In this document: positions 12,491-22,996 of the stretch, piece by piece
Position numbering within the stretch: the first letter of the stretch is position 1
How the letters are laid out: each line of letters opens with the position of its first letter
Assembly (NCBI GenBank): GCA_025331125.1
Contig: JAOALB010000009.1
Location: 409,401-473,400 of the forward strand
DNA: 64,000 bases
Origin: Mycogone perniciosa
Taxonomy: Eukaryota > Ascomycota > Sordariomycetes > Hypocreales > Hypocreaceae
Direction of reading: 5' to 3'
Program-made: the position numbers and the translations under genes
The notes under the pieces: model-generated
What the model was told of the DNA's origin: nothing
Seen by the model: the letters and a program-made list of their open reading frames with translations, nothing else
The model's database searches: none

Positions 12491-13255
12491 ACGTCCTAGG
12501 TATGTATCTGTGATCTGGATTTTAGGGTCCAAATGCAGGGACGTTGAGAAGATCTGCCCAACGGTCAGTCATGTTATATGCACTCACTACTAACATACTA
12601 CGGAGTACTCGTACATAACTAACATCAGCTTCTGCCCAACGCCAACGGCCAGCACCGAGTCCACTCGACAGATGCAGAGTGGTTCAGCACAAACAGGGTG
12701 GTGAAAGGATGCATCCTGCATACGGAGTACTTCTGAGCAAAAATGGACAAGTCAATGCAGCCACGCTCGTGGAACTCCTCACTGAGAAGGGAAAACCGGG
12801 CGTACCGACAGAGCTGAAAGAGTGAGACACACATCCATTGACAGCCAATCAGCTCGCCATGAAGCTTCCCATCCGCCGCCGCCAGCAAGGGTTCGCAATA
12901 GAAGTGACGATCCAGCTGGACAGTTGATGGTCCGTAACGATGGAGTCGTTGGCATGGAACATGCATCCAACTGATTCCAACCACCTTGTGCCAATACACG
13001 CCTAGCCGTGGCCGACGTCAGGGGGAATAGCCGACCTCATCGTCAGTGGCAAATTCATTCAATTGGATGTGTACCATAAAGAGCGAAGCTCGTTAACCTC
13101 GGCACAGATGCCATGCAGATGGCGAATTTTGAATGCTCTCCCCAGTCGATGCAACAATAGAACCAATAATATCACCACTATTATTGGTGGAATGGCCGGT
13201 CCAATGTCCTTCAATGAATAGGCTCACCACCCCATCCTACACTCACTCTTCTTCT

Positions 13256-13918
13256 TCATCTCAACTTCTTCTCAAAAATCCTGTAGTCCGCAGGTCCAGC
13301 AAGCAGCGGTGCTAGCGAAGGATATTCCTCCGCAAAGCTGCCCAGCTTCACCACTCGGTAGCCCAGCCTCGAGTACCACGCCTGCATCCTCGTCTTGAGG
13401 GCATGCTCAAACAGCGTGGGTACCAGGAGCTCTAAACCCATGGTTGAGCATCCCATCGCCAGACAGTGATTCTCGGCAAACTTGACCAGCTCGCGTCCCA
13501 ATCCGTTGCCCTGGTGTGCCGCGTCCAGCGTGAGCATACTGAAGGAGCAGAGCGTATCCGAATGACGCTTGATGCACACGCACCCAATGGGTTGACTTGA
13601 TGAAGACGAGGATGAGGCTGGGGACGATGAAAAGGGATGATCGAGGTATGCAAGCGCAAGTTGACCTCTGCGGATCATCCCTGCGACCTCCGACTCATCG
13701 GTACGTTGGAAACCAGCTCTCCAAATGCCTGTTTCTGCTTCGATGAAGACGACATTGACCAGGTTCGCAATGACGGAGACAAGCGTAGCATCATCCGCAG
13801 CCGCAGTCGTAGGAAACCCGATGGCGACTCTGCATTCTCTTCCATGCAAAACTCCTTGATTCCCTGTGGTGGCTGCCGAAACAGAATCCACTGTTCTGGT
13901 GAGAGGCGAGGCCGTCAT
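13256..13918 (-). CDS. GNAT-family N-acetyltransferase
   Basis: Transfers an acetyl group from acetyl-CoA; the substrate is unknown. One exon of 220 residues from the ATG at 13918. The core begins at RVAIGFPTT (about residue 33). The acetyl-CoA loop is HQGNGLGRELVKFAEN, preceded by FSMLTLDAAHQG as the beta4 strand; the C-terminal half has MQAWYSRLGYRVV, the usual beta6/7 segment. A Ser-rich loop (SSSPASSSSSSSQ) is inserted before the central strand. The open frame has no stop up to a GTG at 13936. The first 30 residues are Ser/Thr-rich and non-conserved in look, so a spliced start near 13999 (ATGAGTGA followed by GT) is a weaker alternative. Confidence 0.82.
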   Translation of the reverse strand: MTASPLTRTVDSVSAATTGNQGVLHGRECRVAIGFPTTAAADDATLVSVIANLVNVVFIEAETGIWRAGFQRTDESEVAGMIRRGQLALAYLDHPFSSSPASSSSSSSQPIGCVCIKRHSDTLCSFSMLTLDAAHQGNGLGRELVKFAENHCLAMGCSTMGLELLVPTLFEHALKTRMQAWYSRLGYRVVKLGSFAEEYPSLAPLLAGPADYRIFEKKLR

Positions 13919-14634
13919 GTTGCTCTCCAAATGCACGCTGATGCATTGTGTTGGGGAGACAATCGCCCACGTCTGACATTGCCAAGGGACTCACTCATCT
14001 TGGGTGGCCAGAGCTGGTTGAACAAGCTAAATGAGTAATTTCACCATCCACTATGCGCCGCGTGAATCAACAGAGGCTGAAAGATTTACTCGTATTTATT
14101 TCAACATCATCCTAATGTCTCTATTTTAAAAAGTTTCTTTTTACCTATTTGCTTTGCTAGCACTTAGAAGCATTACGAGTATTGTGTTGCTTCACCATCA
14201 TGCGAGTACTACTCAGTGGGACGCCACAGGTGAGTGTTTGCAAACACCTCAGTGGGCTGCTCAGAACACTTTCAGATGTAATCCAATAGTTAAAGCCCGG
14301 TTAGATTCATGAACATAACCGAGTGTATTTTATCTCATTTTATCTCATTTTATTCTGCCATATCCTCCCTCGCGTCATGAAGCTCATTAGACTCACAGCT
14401 GATTAGGCAGGCGGCAGTGAACAGCTGTCAGCCTGCCTGCATCTGGCCCGCCTCTCATTCGTGTTCGCTTTTTTATGCCTTTTCAGCACCACTCACAGCC
14501 AGGCACTCAAAATCTCCCAACTTATTCCCCCAAAATCTCAGGCTTCAATTATCGCCGCTTCTTCCTGACCTCTGACACCTATCTTTCACGACCTTGCTTC
14601 TTCATCCAGGCGAGCAGAGCCAAACGAGGTCACC
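13919..14634. promoter_or_regulatory. Divergent promoter region, GNAT / REX exonuclease
   Basis: 716 bp between divergent starts. It includes a short direct repeat, TTTTATCTCA twice at about 14328-14348, and AT-rich runs near 14090-14150. No defined binding site can be supported. Confidence 0.4.
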
Positions 14635-15966
14635 ATGGCATCCCTGACGGATCAGCTACAAACCCAATATCCCGCCACTACGCCGGTAGATGACGCGCAA
14701 TATGGCCCGATCCAATTGTCTGAGGAATATCTCCAGCAGCTGCGGGCGCTCGTCCATCCCTACAGCGTCTTACAAAAGTCAGGCTACATACTTCGACAAT
14801 TCTCGGAGCAAGAGTTGATCAAGAAGAAGAGATGTCAGCAATGCTGTCGCAGTTAGACCCACCTACCTTTATGATATGGCCATGTAAACCACTGACAAGA
14901 TGATCCAGTGTTGCCCGCAAGATCTGAGAGGCTTCAGGGATTGCCAAAGACCCCTGTTACGGCCAGCAGCCCAAGCAGAAAGGAGGCTGCATCTGGCGAC
15001 AACTCGTCCCAGGGGTCGGGAGAAAACGCTGGTAACAACAATAGCTCTCGCAAACCTATTATTCGATGCAAGGTTCATCCGGGTAGAGTTGCGCAAAGGG
15101 TTCGTACACCTGTATATACGGGACCACATCCCCGTTAGAAAGGAGTTGTAGGGCTCACATCCAGGACGCAGAAATGGACATGTTGCAATGGCAACATATT
15201 TTCACCTCCTTGCCAGGGGGAGGAGGAGCACACGCCGAGGATATACGCCATAGACGAGCTATCCAAAGAATGGCGATTTTATACCACCCCTCCTTCCAAG
15301 CCTAACACTAAACCAGCTGCTGCCGTTGTCATCGACTGCGAAATGGGGACAGCTGTGTCTGGGGAATCCGAATTGATCCGTATCTCCGTTGTCGACTACT
15401 TCTCGCGCACCGTTCTCCTCGATAATCTCGTATTGCCAGACATCAGGATGGCTCACTACAATACCAGGTTCTCTGGAGTCACTAGACAGGCCATGGATAA
15501 TGCACGACGTGGACGCACCTGCATCTTCGGGCGCGCCAATGCAAGAAAGGCGCTTTGGAAATTCATCGGCCCCGAGACTATCGTCATTGGCCATGCCGGG
15601 CATCAAGACTTGACGTCTTTGCGTTGGATTCACCCCAACATAGTTGATACGCTCATCATCGAAACCAGGAACAGGCCTCCGCCAGAGAATGAGAAAGACA
15701 AGGAACAAGAGGAGAAAGACTCGGAGAGGGCTGACGCAGCTGGAAAAGAGCCTCCGGCGGGAGAGGTTGGAGAAAATGGAAGTGAGGAAAGTCATGAGAA
15801 GCCCAAGAAAGGAGGAGGGCTGTCGCTGAAGGCACTCGCGCAGCAGCGGCTGAATAGATTGATCCAGCTCAAGGGCAGAGGACATGACAGTGTGGAAGAC
15901 TCCATAGCCACAAGGGATATTCTTCATTGGAATATCACCAAGCTGTTGGAGGAGAAGGCAGCTTAA
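14635..15966 (+). CDS. REX-type DEDDh 3'-5' RNA exonuclease
   Basis: Exoribonuclease of the RNase T/DnaQ fold, trimming structured RNA 3' ends in the nucleus. Exons 14635-14851, 14909-15099 and 15172-15966 keep frame and give 400 residues. Intron 2 was set at 15100-15171 because it joins CKVHPGRVAQR to KWTCC, making the compact Cys/His zinc-binding module (CKVHPG, WTCC, PPC, EEEH) seen before the nuclease core in this family. Core motifs: VIDCEMG (Exo I, Asp and Glu), IVIGHAGHQDLTSLRW (Exo II; GHAGHQDL is the expected position of the second Asp), and HDSVEDSIATRDIL (Exo III, His and Asp). An acidic/basic stretch (about residues 245-285) interrupts the core before LSLKALAQQ. Donor 1 is uncertain: GTTAGA at 14852 or GTCGCA at 14846 both keep frame. 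Confidence 0.87.
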
Positions 15967-16752
15967 ACCGAGGTGGCAATGAGCAGGAATTAAGGTGCGA
16001 GTGAGTAGTGGTCCAATCGTGCAATGGCATACATCACCACTTAGCTTTCAGACATGCTCCAAATACATGCAACTAGTATACTGCCCCCTATTCATGATCT
16101 TGGTACAGGAGACCATTTAGCAGCAACATTTGCAGGTCAGCAAACCGTAAAGAGTAAACTACATCCATCATCTTACTCGTCGTGCCAACATATGTTAGAT
16201 ACGTGTTGAATTGGGCCCTTCAGAGCAGTGTTAGTATCGATGTTAACATATTCGCAAAATGGTGTGAACGCAGGGAGCTGAATGGATATCTCAATTGCAT
16301 TTTGACGAGTATCATCATTTGACCCTCAGTCCGTCGCCTACCTTGACTAGCTCTGCCCCGACGGACCGAAAGGCACCAAGAATGTCTCCAAGACAGGTAT
16401 TGAGCCAGCCTCCTTCACCATTTACTGCTCTTGGTACGAAATTTATCCTTGTATAGTCATAAAGGAAAAACCAGTTTTCCACCTATCGGCTTGTTTATCG
16501 TTGTCAACAATCGAGAGCATACATACATACTTATACTTGTATGTGCTATCTGAGTGTTAAAAGTTTGTCAACATTGTCATCAATAATCTTTCCAATTTGA
16601 GGTGAACATCGAGTATTCATGCCCATCTAAAACTACTTATCTCTCCGACAGTTTCACAAGTCCGTATCCTAGATGTGTCTCTTCCAATCCTGGTGCATGT
16701 TGTGCGGTCTCCTTTCTTGAGAGACCGTAACCCATATTTTGCCTCTCCCATT
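15967..16752. other. Convergent spacer
   Basis: 3' flanks of the exonuclease and the unrecognised protein gene. It has an ACATACATAC run near 16519-16530. No gene is visible. Confidence 0.5.
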
Positions 16753-18582
16753 TCATCCATCCGTCATGGCGGCATCTTCTCCCTCCGTTTCCGTCCTCAT
16801 CTGATAGGCCATCATGGGCCAAACCAACCGCATGGCTGCCAGCCTTTGGTCAATATCGAACATATCGTACCACTGACTTCTCCACCCTTGAACCTTGCCC
16901 CAGCTGCGTCGGGACACATCTGGCTCTGGAGAACCATCCAGAACTTCCAGTAGTCGAGTAGGCACACGTACGCGGAGGATGGAAATGTGGTGAAAGATGG
17001 AACTGATAACAAAGATATCATCAAAGTTGGTACCCTTCTTTTTCCCGATGGCCTCGTAGTTCGCCTTCTTATCCCACGAGTATGCTGGTGGCCGCACCAT
17101 GCGATAGTTGTCGTAAATAGACATTGTTTTCCGAGGCCTCTTGCTGGGAGGACGAGGTAATCTATCGTCCTCACTTGGCGCTGCGTCCTTGTCTCCTTGT
17201 GCCGCGTCCTTGTCAATCTCTCGCCCAATGGGGCCACCAGGACCGCCACCCCATCTTGGTTTCGATGTCCACCATTGGCCCTCGCCAAATCGCTTCTCTG
17301 TCTTCCCTTCGCGGGCTCTGTGCTGCGCCGTAATGAGCGCCGCCACCACTTCTCGGGCAAGATCCAAGGACTGGGCCGTTTCGACATCTGGTAGGCTAAA
17401 GCTGACGCCTGGGCGAGCGCTCACTGCGGCCAGAGGGCCATAGATCAGACCAGCGCGGGCTGCCTCGCGCGTCATGGGGCTCTGAAAGAGAAAGTGACAG
17501 TTGGAGGGGTTGTACGACTTGCGTTGACGGGGGTGGCCTTCTGACGAGCTCATGTGCAGCCTAGGTTCGACACGGGCCATAGAGACGTTGCAGCCAAAGT
17601 CGTAGGATACTAGTTTGACAAAGGCAGAGATGAGATTTTGGCGGAACTCAGCGGGCATGGCGCTACCATCCGCTGTCCGTGCAACTACCTGCTTCGGGGG
17701 TTCCTTGCTGGTGCTTGAGCCACCTTCACATTTAGAGCCTTCGGATGGAGCAGCCATTTCAGAGGGCAATATCTCGGGTGATGGAGGAAGGGGTGGTGGC
17801 TGTGTTGGATCATCCCAATAGGTAGTGAAGAGCTCAAGACAGCGAAAGAACTCGTAAGCATTTCCAAGACGTGCCTGCTGTTTACCCTTCGGAGGAGGAA
17901 TCCTGCGAACTGTGCGGAATGCATCCTCATTGGCATTGGAGAGCTCTCGCAGGCGCTCCAAATATATAAGGGACCCGGGAGAGGGCTTTTCGTTCCTCAG
18001 AAGCGATCTCTCCGTCTGGTTCTTGTCACTGGCCTCATCTGGCGTAAGGCGACCCCACTTTTCAAAATCCGGTATATATGAAGGGTCCGGGATCAGTTCC
18101 TTTACTTCGACATCCAGCTTCAAGTCGAATCCAATAGCAGAGAGACCAAGAGGCCCCAAAGATGCAGTGGAGCGGCCTGTATGTTTGAGCAAGTTTGGCA
18201 AAGTCTCCTTGGGGTTGACTGGAGCATCCTCTTGTGCAAATGGTTGGTAACGAGGAAGACATATTGGTGTCGGGGGTGGAATGTCCTCAGGATCTACCCT
18301 GGTTTGAGGTGGCAGGTTCACTAGTTGCAGTTTAGATGAGGTTCTATTTACGGGATTTCAAGGAACAAAAAGGAATCTGGCTGTTAATGCACATAGGGGG
18401 GGTTCAGGGAAGTGATAAGATGAAGGAAAATCGATTCAATCGAAAAACCAGTAAATACAGTAAGAAGGGCAGGCCAAGAAGAGCCATATACTGGTGCTCC
18501 ATATCGAGCAAGAGGTCACGGGACAACAGAGGGGGAAGAAGAGGTGACCAAACTCACCCAAGCCGGTGAAGGTTCCAAACAT
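16753..18582 (-). CDS. Unrecognised 530-residue fungal protein
   Basis: I do not recognise the family. The large minus-strand frame has no ATG at its 5' end; it starts after a CTAG acceptor at 18324-18321. An ATG at 18582 opens an eight-codon exon (MFGTFTGL plus one base, 18582-18558) followed by a GTGAGT donor; joining it across the 237-bp intron gives a continuous frame with 18320-16753. Seen: Pro-rich N-terminus (PPPTPICLPRY), conserved-looking GPLGLSAIGFDLKLDVEV, a Pro/Glu/Ser-rich linker (about 180-215), then FRQNLISAFVKLVSYDFGCN, NPSNCHFLFQSPMTREAARA, a Trp-rich GQWWTSKPRWGGGPGG and a basic SKRPRKT that could act as a nuclear signal. No transmembrane segment or signal peptide. Regular structure-like blocks and even codon use argue for a real, conserved protein. 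Confidence 0.75.
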
Positions 18583-20827
18583 GGCGATGGTCTAGACGAA
18601 GGGGGAGGGGGAGGATGGAGGTTTTAGAGATTGGATCGATCAAGCACTCTAGTCCCGGGCCTGGGGACACAGACATTCGGCACGTCAAGCCCCCACGCCT
18701 GTGATGTAGCCGTTCTAGGAGCAAGCTGCAACGACCGCAAGGGCAAATGGGAAGGCTGGCAAGTCTGGAACAGGCACCGCGAAGACTCTGTGGACGCAGG
18801 CGGGGATAGACGGTATCAACGGAGTGATCCGAGCAGCTCCAAGCAGCTCCAAGCAGGATCTCGCTCGGGCCTGGCCTGGCTTCCAGAGTCCAGATGGCGG
18901 GGTTGACACGGCGTTGAGTTTCCTCGTGTCGCTGCTGAATAGCAATGATGGATAAAATGGCAAAGACCAAGTCCGAACCCGAGACAGAGACGGAGACGGA
19001 GACAGGAGGTCGGTCAGGCTGTCGGGCGAGAGAGAGAAGGGAAGCTCGAGAAGTTGAGAACGGGTCACATCGGAGATTTCCCTGTGATTGTCGACTTACA
19101 GGGGTATCCCAGGGGGATGTTCTGAGCGATCCAGGGGTATGAGAGGAGCCCAAGCTCCCCCGCTCTGGCAGAGGGGAAAACGCTGCAATAATGAACTGTC
19201 CTGTGGTTGTCTGCTGTTCTCCGTCCCTCTTTTCCTGCAGAGCCACATCTCAACCTGTCCATTGTTGCGCTGTGACAATGCAGCCAAGCCGTCGGAGTAT
19301 TGGTTCTCCGTGCTCCGTGACGCGGGGCCATGCGAGTTGTTCCAAGTTCGGACTGTCGCGCATCGCATCTCCAGGCCTCTGCCCACCTACTAAGAAAACA
19401 GATGACGATGATGTGTCTCCCTTCATCAGTGCTGCAGGTAGATGGTTTTTCTTAGTTTTATTTTATTTTCATCATCTTTATTTTGTTTGAATCATCAAAA
19501 GGCATTTCTCCGAGTATGCTTCAGCCATCAATCTGCTGTGGACCTCTTCATTTCAACGTCGACGACCGTTTCATCATGTTTCTAGGTGTCGCAAATATCA
19601 CCACGGCGTGTTTCAACCCCCCAACTCCTATATTAACCCCCGACAGCCCGTCCTTCCAAAGGTTCCCCTCATACAGGACTAAGAGGGTCTCCTAATCTGC
19701 GTCTTTTGTTGTAAACACTAGGGCTCACAGGGGGTGTTCTAAGCTTACTCCGAATCTCTCTCACATTGTTTCTCTAGCACCATGTGTCGTTGAAGATTTG
19801 GATCCACCAATGCCGTTTTTGACAGAAAAGCCAAAACCAGAGGATCGGATTTCCCCCCCTTGCTCATTCTTTCCAACATTTGGGATCGCTGGCCCATCAT
19901 CATCCAATGAAGATGTGCTGTTTCGGTGGGAGGGGGGTTGCCTGGCAAAAGCTGTCTGTCGCCGCTTCGAGCCTCTACTGGCACGGACTCCCACAAAGAC
20001 ACCAGAGCCAACAGTGAATAGACGTCTGAATGAATACAGCATCGAGAGCTGAAGAGGTCACAACATCACCGTCTGCCAATTCTCATAGATAAACGTGGGC
20101 TACTGTCCCTCCACCACAGACTCTGTGCAACCTGCTCTCGACTGAGATGCCCTCGACAGCTACCCAAGTATTAGATCATATTGCCGTATCTTGACCAACG
20201 AACGCTACGCTTAAAAGGCTTCCCGCTGAAGGAAAAGGACCTCTTCAGAAACGAATATCACTGACCAGATTCCGTCTAAGATGCAGGTTTTTTTCTCTCT
20301 TTCTTTCTGATTTTAGGGCCGCAATCAATTAAGCTCGCATGATGGCGCCGCTCGGCCCCTCCCAATCTACTATCGTGCCTCAGATGTGTCGCAAGATCAG
20401 GGGTCTCAGCCCCTTGAAGCTCCCTCACTACCACGAGACCATCCCGATGTGTCTTTGAAAATTTCGAGTTCCATCAATGCGTTTCGTCAAGTGCCATAAG
20501 TTTGACATGCTACCTTCGTACGACCCTTGTTCACTGCCATCTTTGGCTGGTACGGCCCTTGGCGTCGCAGAGGCCAACTCCATACCTTGCCGTGGCTGCT
20601 CTCTTTCTTCCTCACATCTTCCATTTCCTAGCTTCTCCTCGCCAATAAACATTGGTTTTTACCTTGTTCAATTCTTGCAAGTTGTTGAGCAACTTTACCC
20701 TGTTTCTCTTTCTTTTGAGTTCTTTTTGTGTTGGCTAGCCCACACCATCATCGACTGAACCCAAGTCGCGGGCGATGTCTCTTTTCTCTTCTTCTTTTTG
20801 ACATTGCTTTTACGATCGTTGACGCTT
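18583..20827. promoter_or_regulatory. Long divergent intergenic region
   Basis: 2.2 kb between divergent starts. It has GAGACAGAGACGGAGACG repeats at about 18980-19005. From about 20080 onward it is pyrimidine-rich (CTTTCTCTTTC-like runs), as in fungal core promoters and leaders, probably for the + gene at 20828. A 230-codon antisense frame at 18554-19246 shows only low-complexity Ser/Pro/Arg and no family motif. Confidence 0.45.
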
Positions 20828-22996
20828 ATGCTTCTGCTTCTGCTTCTGCTTCTGCTGATTCCGAATCTCTTATCTTCAAAGTCTTTTAACTCTCCCGAAC
20901 CGGGAATCTTGAACTCAGCGCGGCCTGACATGTCGAACCTTCTGAAGGGGGTTAACCCCGTGTCCATCAACGATAAGAAACTGCCTGTGCCTGTGCCAAC
21001 ATCATTTGGCAATATCAGTTCTAGTATCGTCAAACCCACTGTCATCGCTCCGTTACCTTCTCTGAGCCTCATAACCAGCAAGGAATCACAGAGTGCTACC
21101 CCGGATTTCATCGCTAAGGATATACCTGGGAAAAGCGCTTCAACGCCAGCAACGAGTAGTGCTCCTGGATTTACCGTCAAAGATGCGAATCAAAGCTCTT
21201 CAAGACTCATCACCCTCTCTACACCAAGCACTACTGCGCCAGGACTTCCCAACACATCGAACCCATCCCCCGTGTCGTCGACATCCGCTGTGTCCGTCAT
21301 TTCTCCCGTAACAACCTCTATAATCTCTTCGACGCCTGCCAGCACTCCTCAATCTATACCCACCACTTCTTCCGCAGTGGTCCCTACTGGTACACCTCCA
21401 AGCCAGAATCCGCCTGCCGCTAGGCCAGCACAACCTCAGGATCAAAATATATCGGTTCCTAGCCAATTTACGGCGAAAGTTGTACCTTCACCGCTACCGT
21501 CACCTATACCTGCCCCGTCACCGGCTCCATCTTCATCACCATCTCCAGCCCAGCAAACAAGCAAGGGAGTACAGGCATTTAGCGCGGCGGCTATTGGCCC
21601 TCTTATCGAACCGTCAAGAGCGCCTCCGGGTCAAGCCTCCTCTCCAGTAGTACTCCAGCCAACAAGCGCAGTTAACCCTCAATCAGTGGAGGCTGCTCTT
21701 CCTCCTCCTGTCGCAAAAACTTCCGATGCCGCGAGTGCGTCCAGAACAAGCGCTATAGTGCCAGATGCGGTTACTATCACCCCTATTCCAGAGATTTCGA
21801 GTGCAGCTAGTCCGCCTGGTGGCATAATAACGACCATCGGACTGGGTGGTGCAAATGACCAATCTGGTGGACGACAGTCAGGGAATTCTGGAAGTGGCAG
21901 CGTCCCTTCAGGGACAGGTTCTGATAGCGATTCCTCTGGCTCTGGGTCAAAGCCTCCTGTAGCTGCAATTGTCGGTGGTACCATTGGTGGCATCGCCGCT
22001 GTGTCGTTATTAGTATTGCTGTTCTGGCTCTGGAGAAAGAGAGGCCATCGACGGAGAATTCCATTGACTCCAACAGGACAAGGTCCCATCATGGAAAAGA
22101 GGTTTGGCAGGGACTCTGAACCTACAAAACAAGGTCTCGGGCTTGGAGGTGTGATGGGATTCGTCGGAAAGACATTCGGTAAGGGATCAAAATCAACCCC
22201 GGATAATGGCGTCCGGGGTGTGGACATGAACAGAGGCAATTCCCAGTTTTTGGAGGCTGTTACCATCGACGCCTCCAATAATAGCGGCCCTTCTCATGGA
22301 GGTTTCAGTTTTCTGGATCGCAATGGACGTGAGGATTTCCGTGTCGGGCATGGTCTCAGCATCAGTACTGTGAGCGATTTCAACCCGTTCTCGGATGCCA
22401 ACGCGGTGCCTTCAGGCGTCAAAGGCACAAGCGCTCGCCACCGCTCCAGAATCTCATTGTCAAATCCCTTTGCTGATTCGAACATGATCCTGCCCCCTCC
22501 CGCCTCCGCCCCCACAACCTCAGAGCGACGATCCCGGGGCCAATCCTTCCGTGGCCTTGGCAGCTTCCACGGCCCAACAGTGGTACCTCGACCGCACTCT
22601 GTGTACCGGGAGTCTCTGGCGAGCAATGATTCTTTCGAGGAGCGTCGTGATAAGTTCCGCTCTGACCCGTTCGACCTGGAACTCGGGGGTCGGCTCATTC
22701 CAACTGCGGACAATATTGCGCAGATGCCACAACGGACAGACACACGCCGTACCAGCTCTCAGTACAGCACACAGAGTATACAACACGCACGGCCTGATAG
22801 CTACACATCGAGGTATGCGAGCGGCGCCAGCCTTGGTGAATGGGGTGATCCCGGCCCTGATATTAGCTTGGTCATAAAGGGGCGAGGGGATAGCCCCACG
22901 ATCACAAACGATGAGTTGCGTCGGTTTGGTGAGAGGGCTAGACGACAGGGTGGTAGAAGTACGTTGAATACAATACTAGTGGGCCAAGCGTTATAG
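20828..22996 (+). CDS. Ser/Thr/Pro-rich single-pass membrane protein (Mid2/mucin-like)
   Basis: Probable cell-surface protein, possibly a wall-stress sensor; function is inferred from architecture only. From the ATG at 20828 it has 722 residues in one exon: a very hydrophobic N-terminus (ten residues of Met and Leu, then IPNLLSSKS) that looks like a signal peptide, about 350 residues rich in Ser, Thr, Pro and Ala suited to O-mannosylation, a Gly/Ser stretch (about 340-370), and one transmembrane helix at about 378-400 (AAIVGGTIGGIAAVSLLVLL) followed by a stop-transfer WRKRGHRRR. The cytoplasmic tail of about 320 residues is polar with repeated NPFxD-like motifs (FNPFSDAN, SNPFADSN), known in other proteins as endocytic sorting signals. 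I see no Cys-rich WSC domain. The start is uncertain: the frame is open to 20798 but only with a TTG; an upstream ATG at 20775 is in another frame. Confidence 0.8.
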   Translation: MLLLLLLLLLIPNLLSSKSFNSPEPGILNSARPDMSNLLKGVNPVSINDKKLPVPVPTSFGNISSSIVKPTVIAPLPSLSLITSKESQSATPDFIAKDIPGKSASTPATSSAPGFTVKDANQSSSRLITLSTPSTTAPGLPNTSNPSPVSSTSAVSVISPVTTSIISSTPASTPQSIPTTSSAVVPTGTPPSQNPPAARPAQPQDQNISVPSQFTAKVVPSPLPSPIPAPSPAPSSSPSPAQQTSKGVQAFSAAAIGPLIEPSRAPPGQASSPVVLQPTSAVNPQSVEAALPPPVAKTSDAASASRTSAIVPDAVTITPIPEISSAASPPGGIITTIGLGGANDQSGGRQSGNSGSGSVPSGTGSDSDSSGSGSKPPVAAIVGGTIGGIAAVSLLVLLFWLWRKRGHRRRIPLTPTGQGPIMEKRFGRDSEPTKQGLGLGGVMGFVGKTFGKGSKSTPDNGVRGVDMNRGNSQFLEAVTIDASNNSGPSHGGFSFLDRNGREDFRVGHGLSISTVSDFNPFSDANAVPSGVKGTSARHRSRISLSNPFADSNMILPPPASAPTTSERRSRGQSFRGLGSFHGPTVVPRPHSVYRESLASNDSFEERRDKFRSDPFDLELGGRLIPTADNIAQMPQRTDTRRTSSQYSTQSIQHARPDSYTSRYASGASLGEWGDPGPDISLVIKGRGDSPTITNDELRRFGERARRQGGRSTLNTILVGQAL

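Larger units (their letters stand above)
11053..13255. other. Long intergenic region upstream of the metacaspase
   Basis: 2.2 kb between the metacaspase start and the 3' end of the GNAT gene. It holds a CACAGCACAA-type minisatellite (11363-11413), a cluster of TACGGAGTAC-like palindromes (11840-11915), a TATG run (12468-12490) and further motif copies at about 12597 and 12720. Open frames of 120-146 codons here (11968-12408, 12625-12999) have no domain or plausible composition. Confidence 0.5.

Noticed and set aside
12625..12999. 124-codon minus-strand frame
   Set aside because: Cys/His/Trp-rich without spacing of any zinc motif; no conserved block; looks like chance.
15100..15138. Short intron (GTTCGT to GTTAG, 39 bp) in the REX gene
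   Set aside because: It keeps frame but inserts residues between HPG and WTCC; the 72-bp alternative ending at 15171 gives the compact zinc module and a normal intron length.
18554..19246. 230-codon minus-strand frame upstream of the unrecognised protein
   Set aside because: Composition is random-like Ser/Pro/Arg with a VSVSVSVSGS run from the GAGACG repeat, and it overlaps the real micro-exon in another frame.
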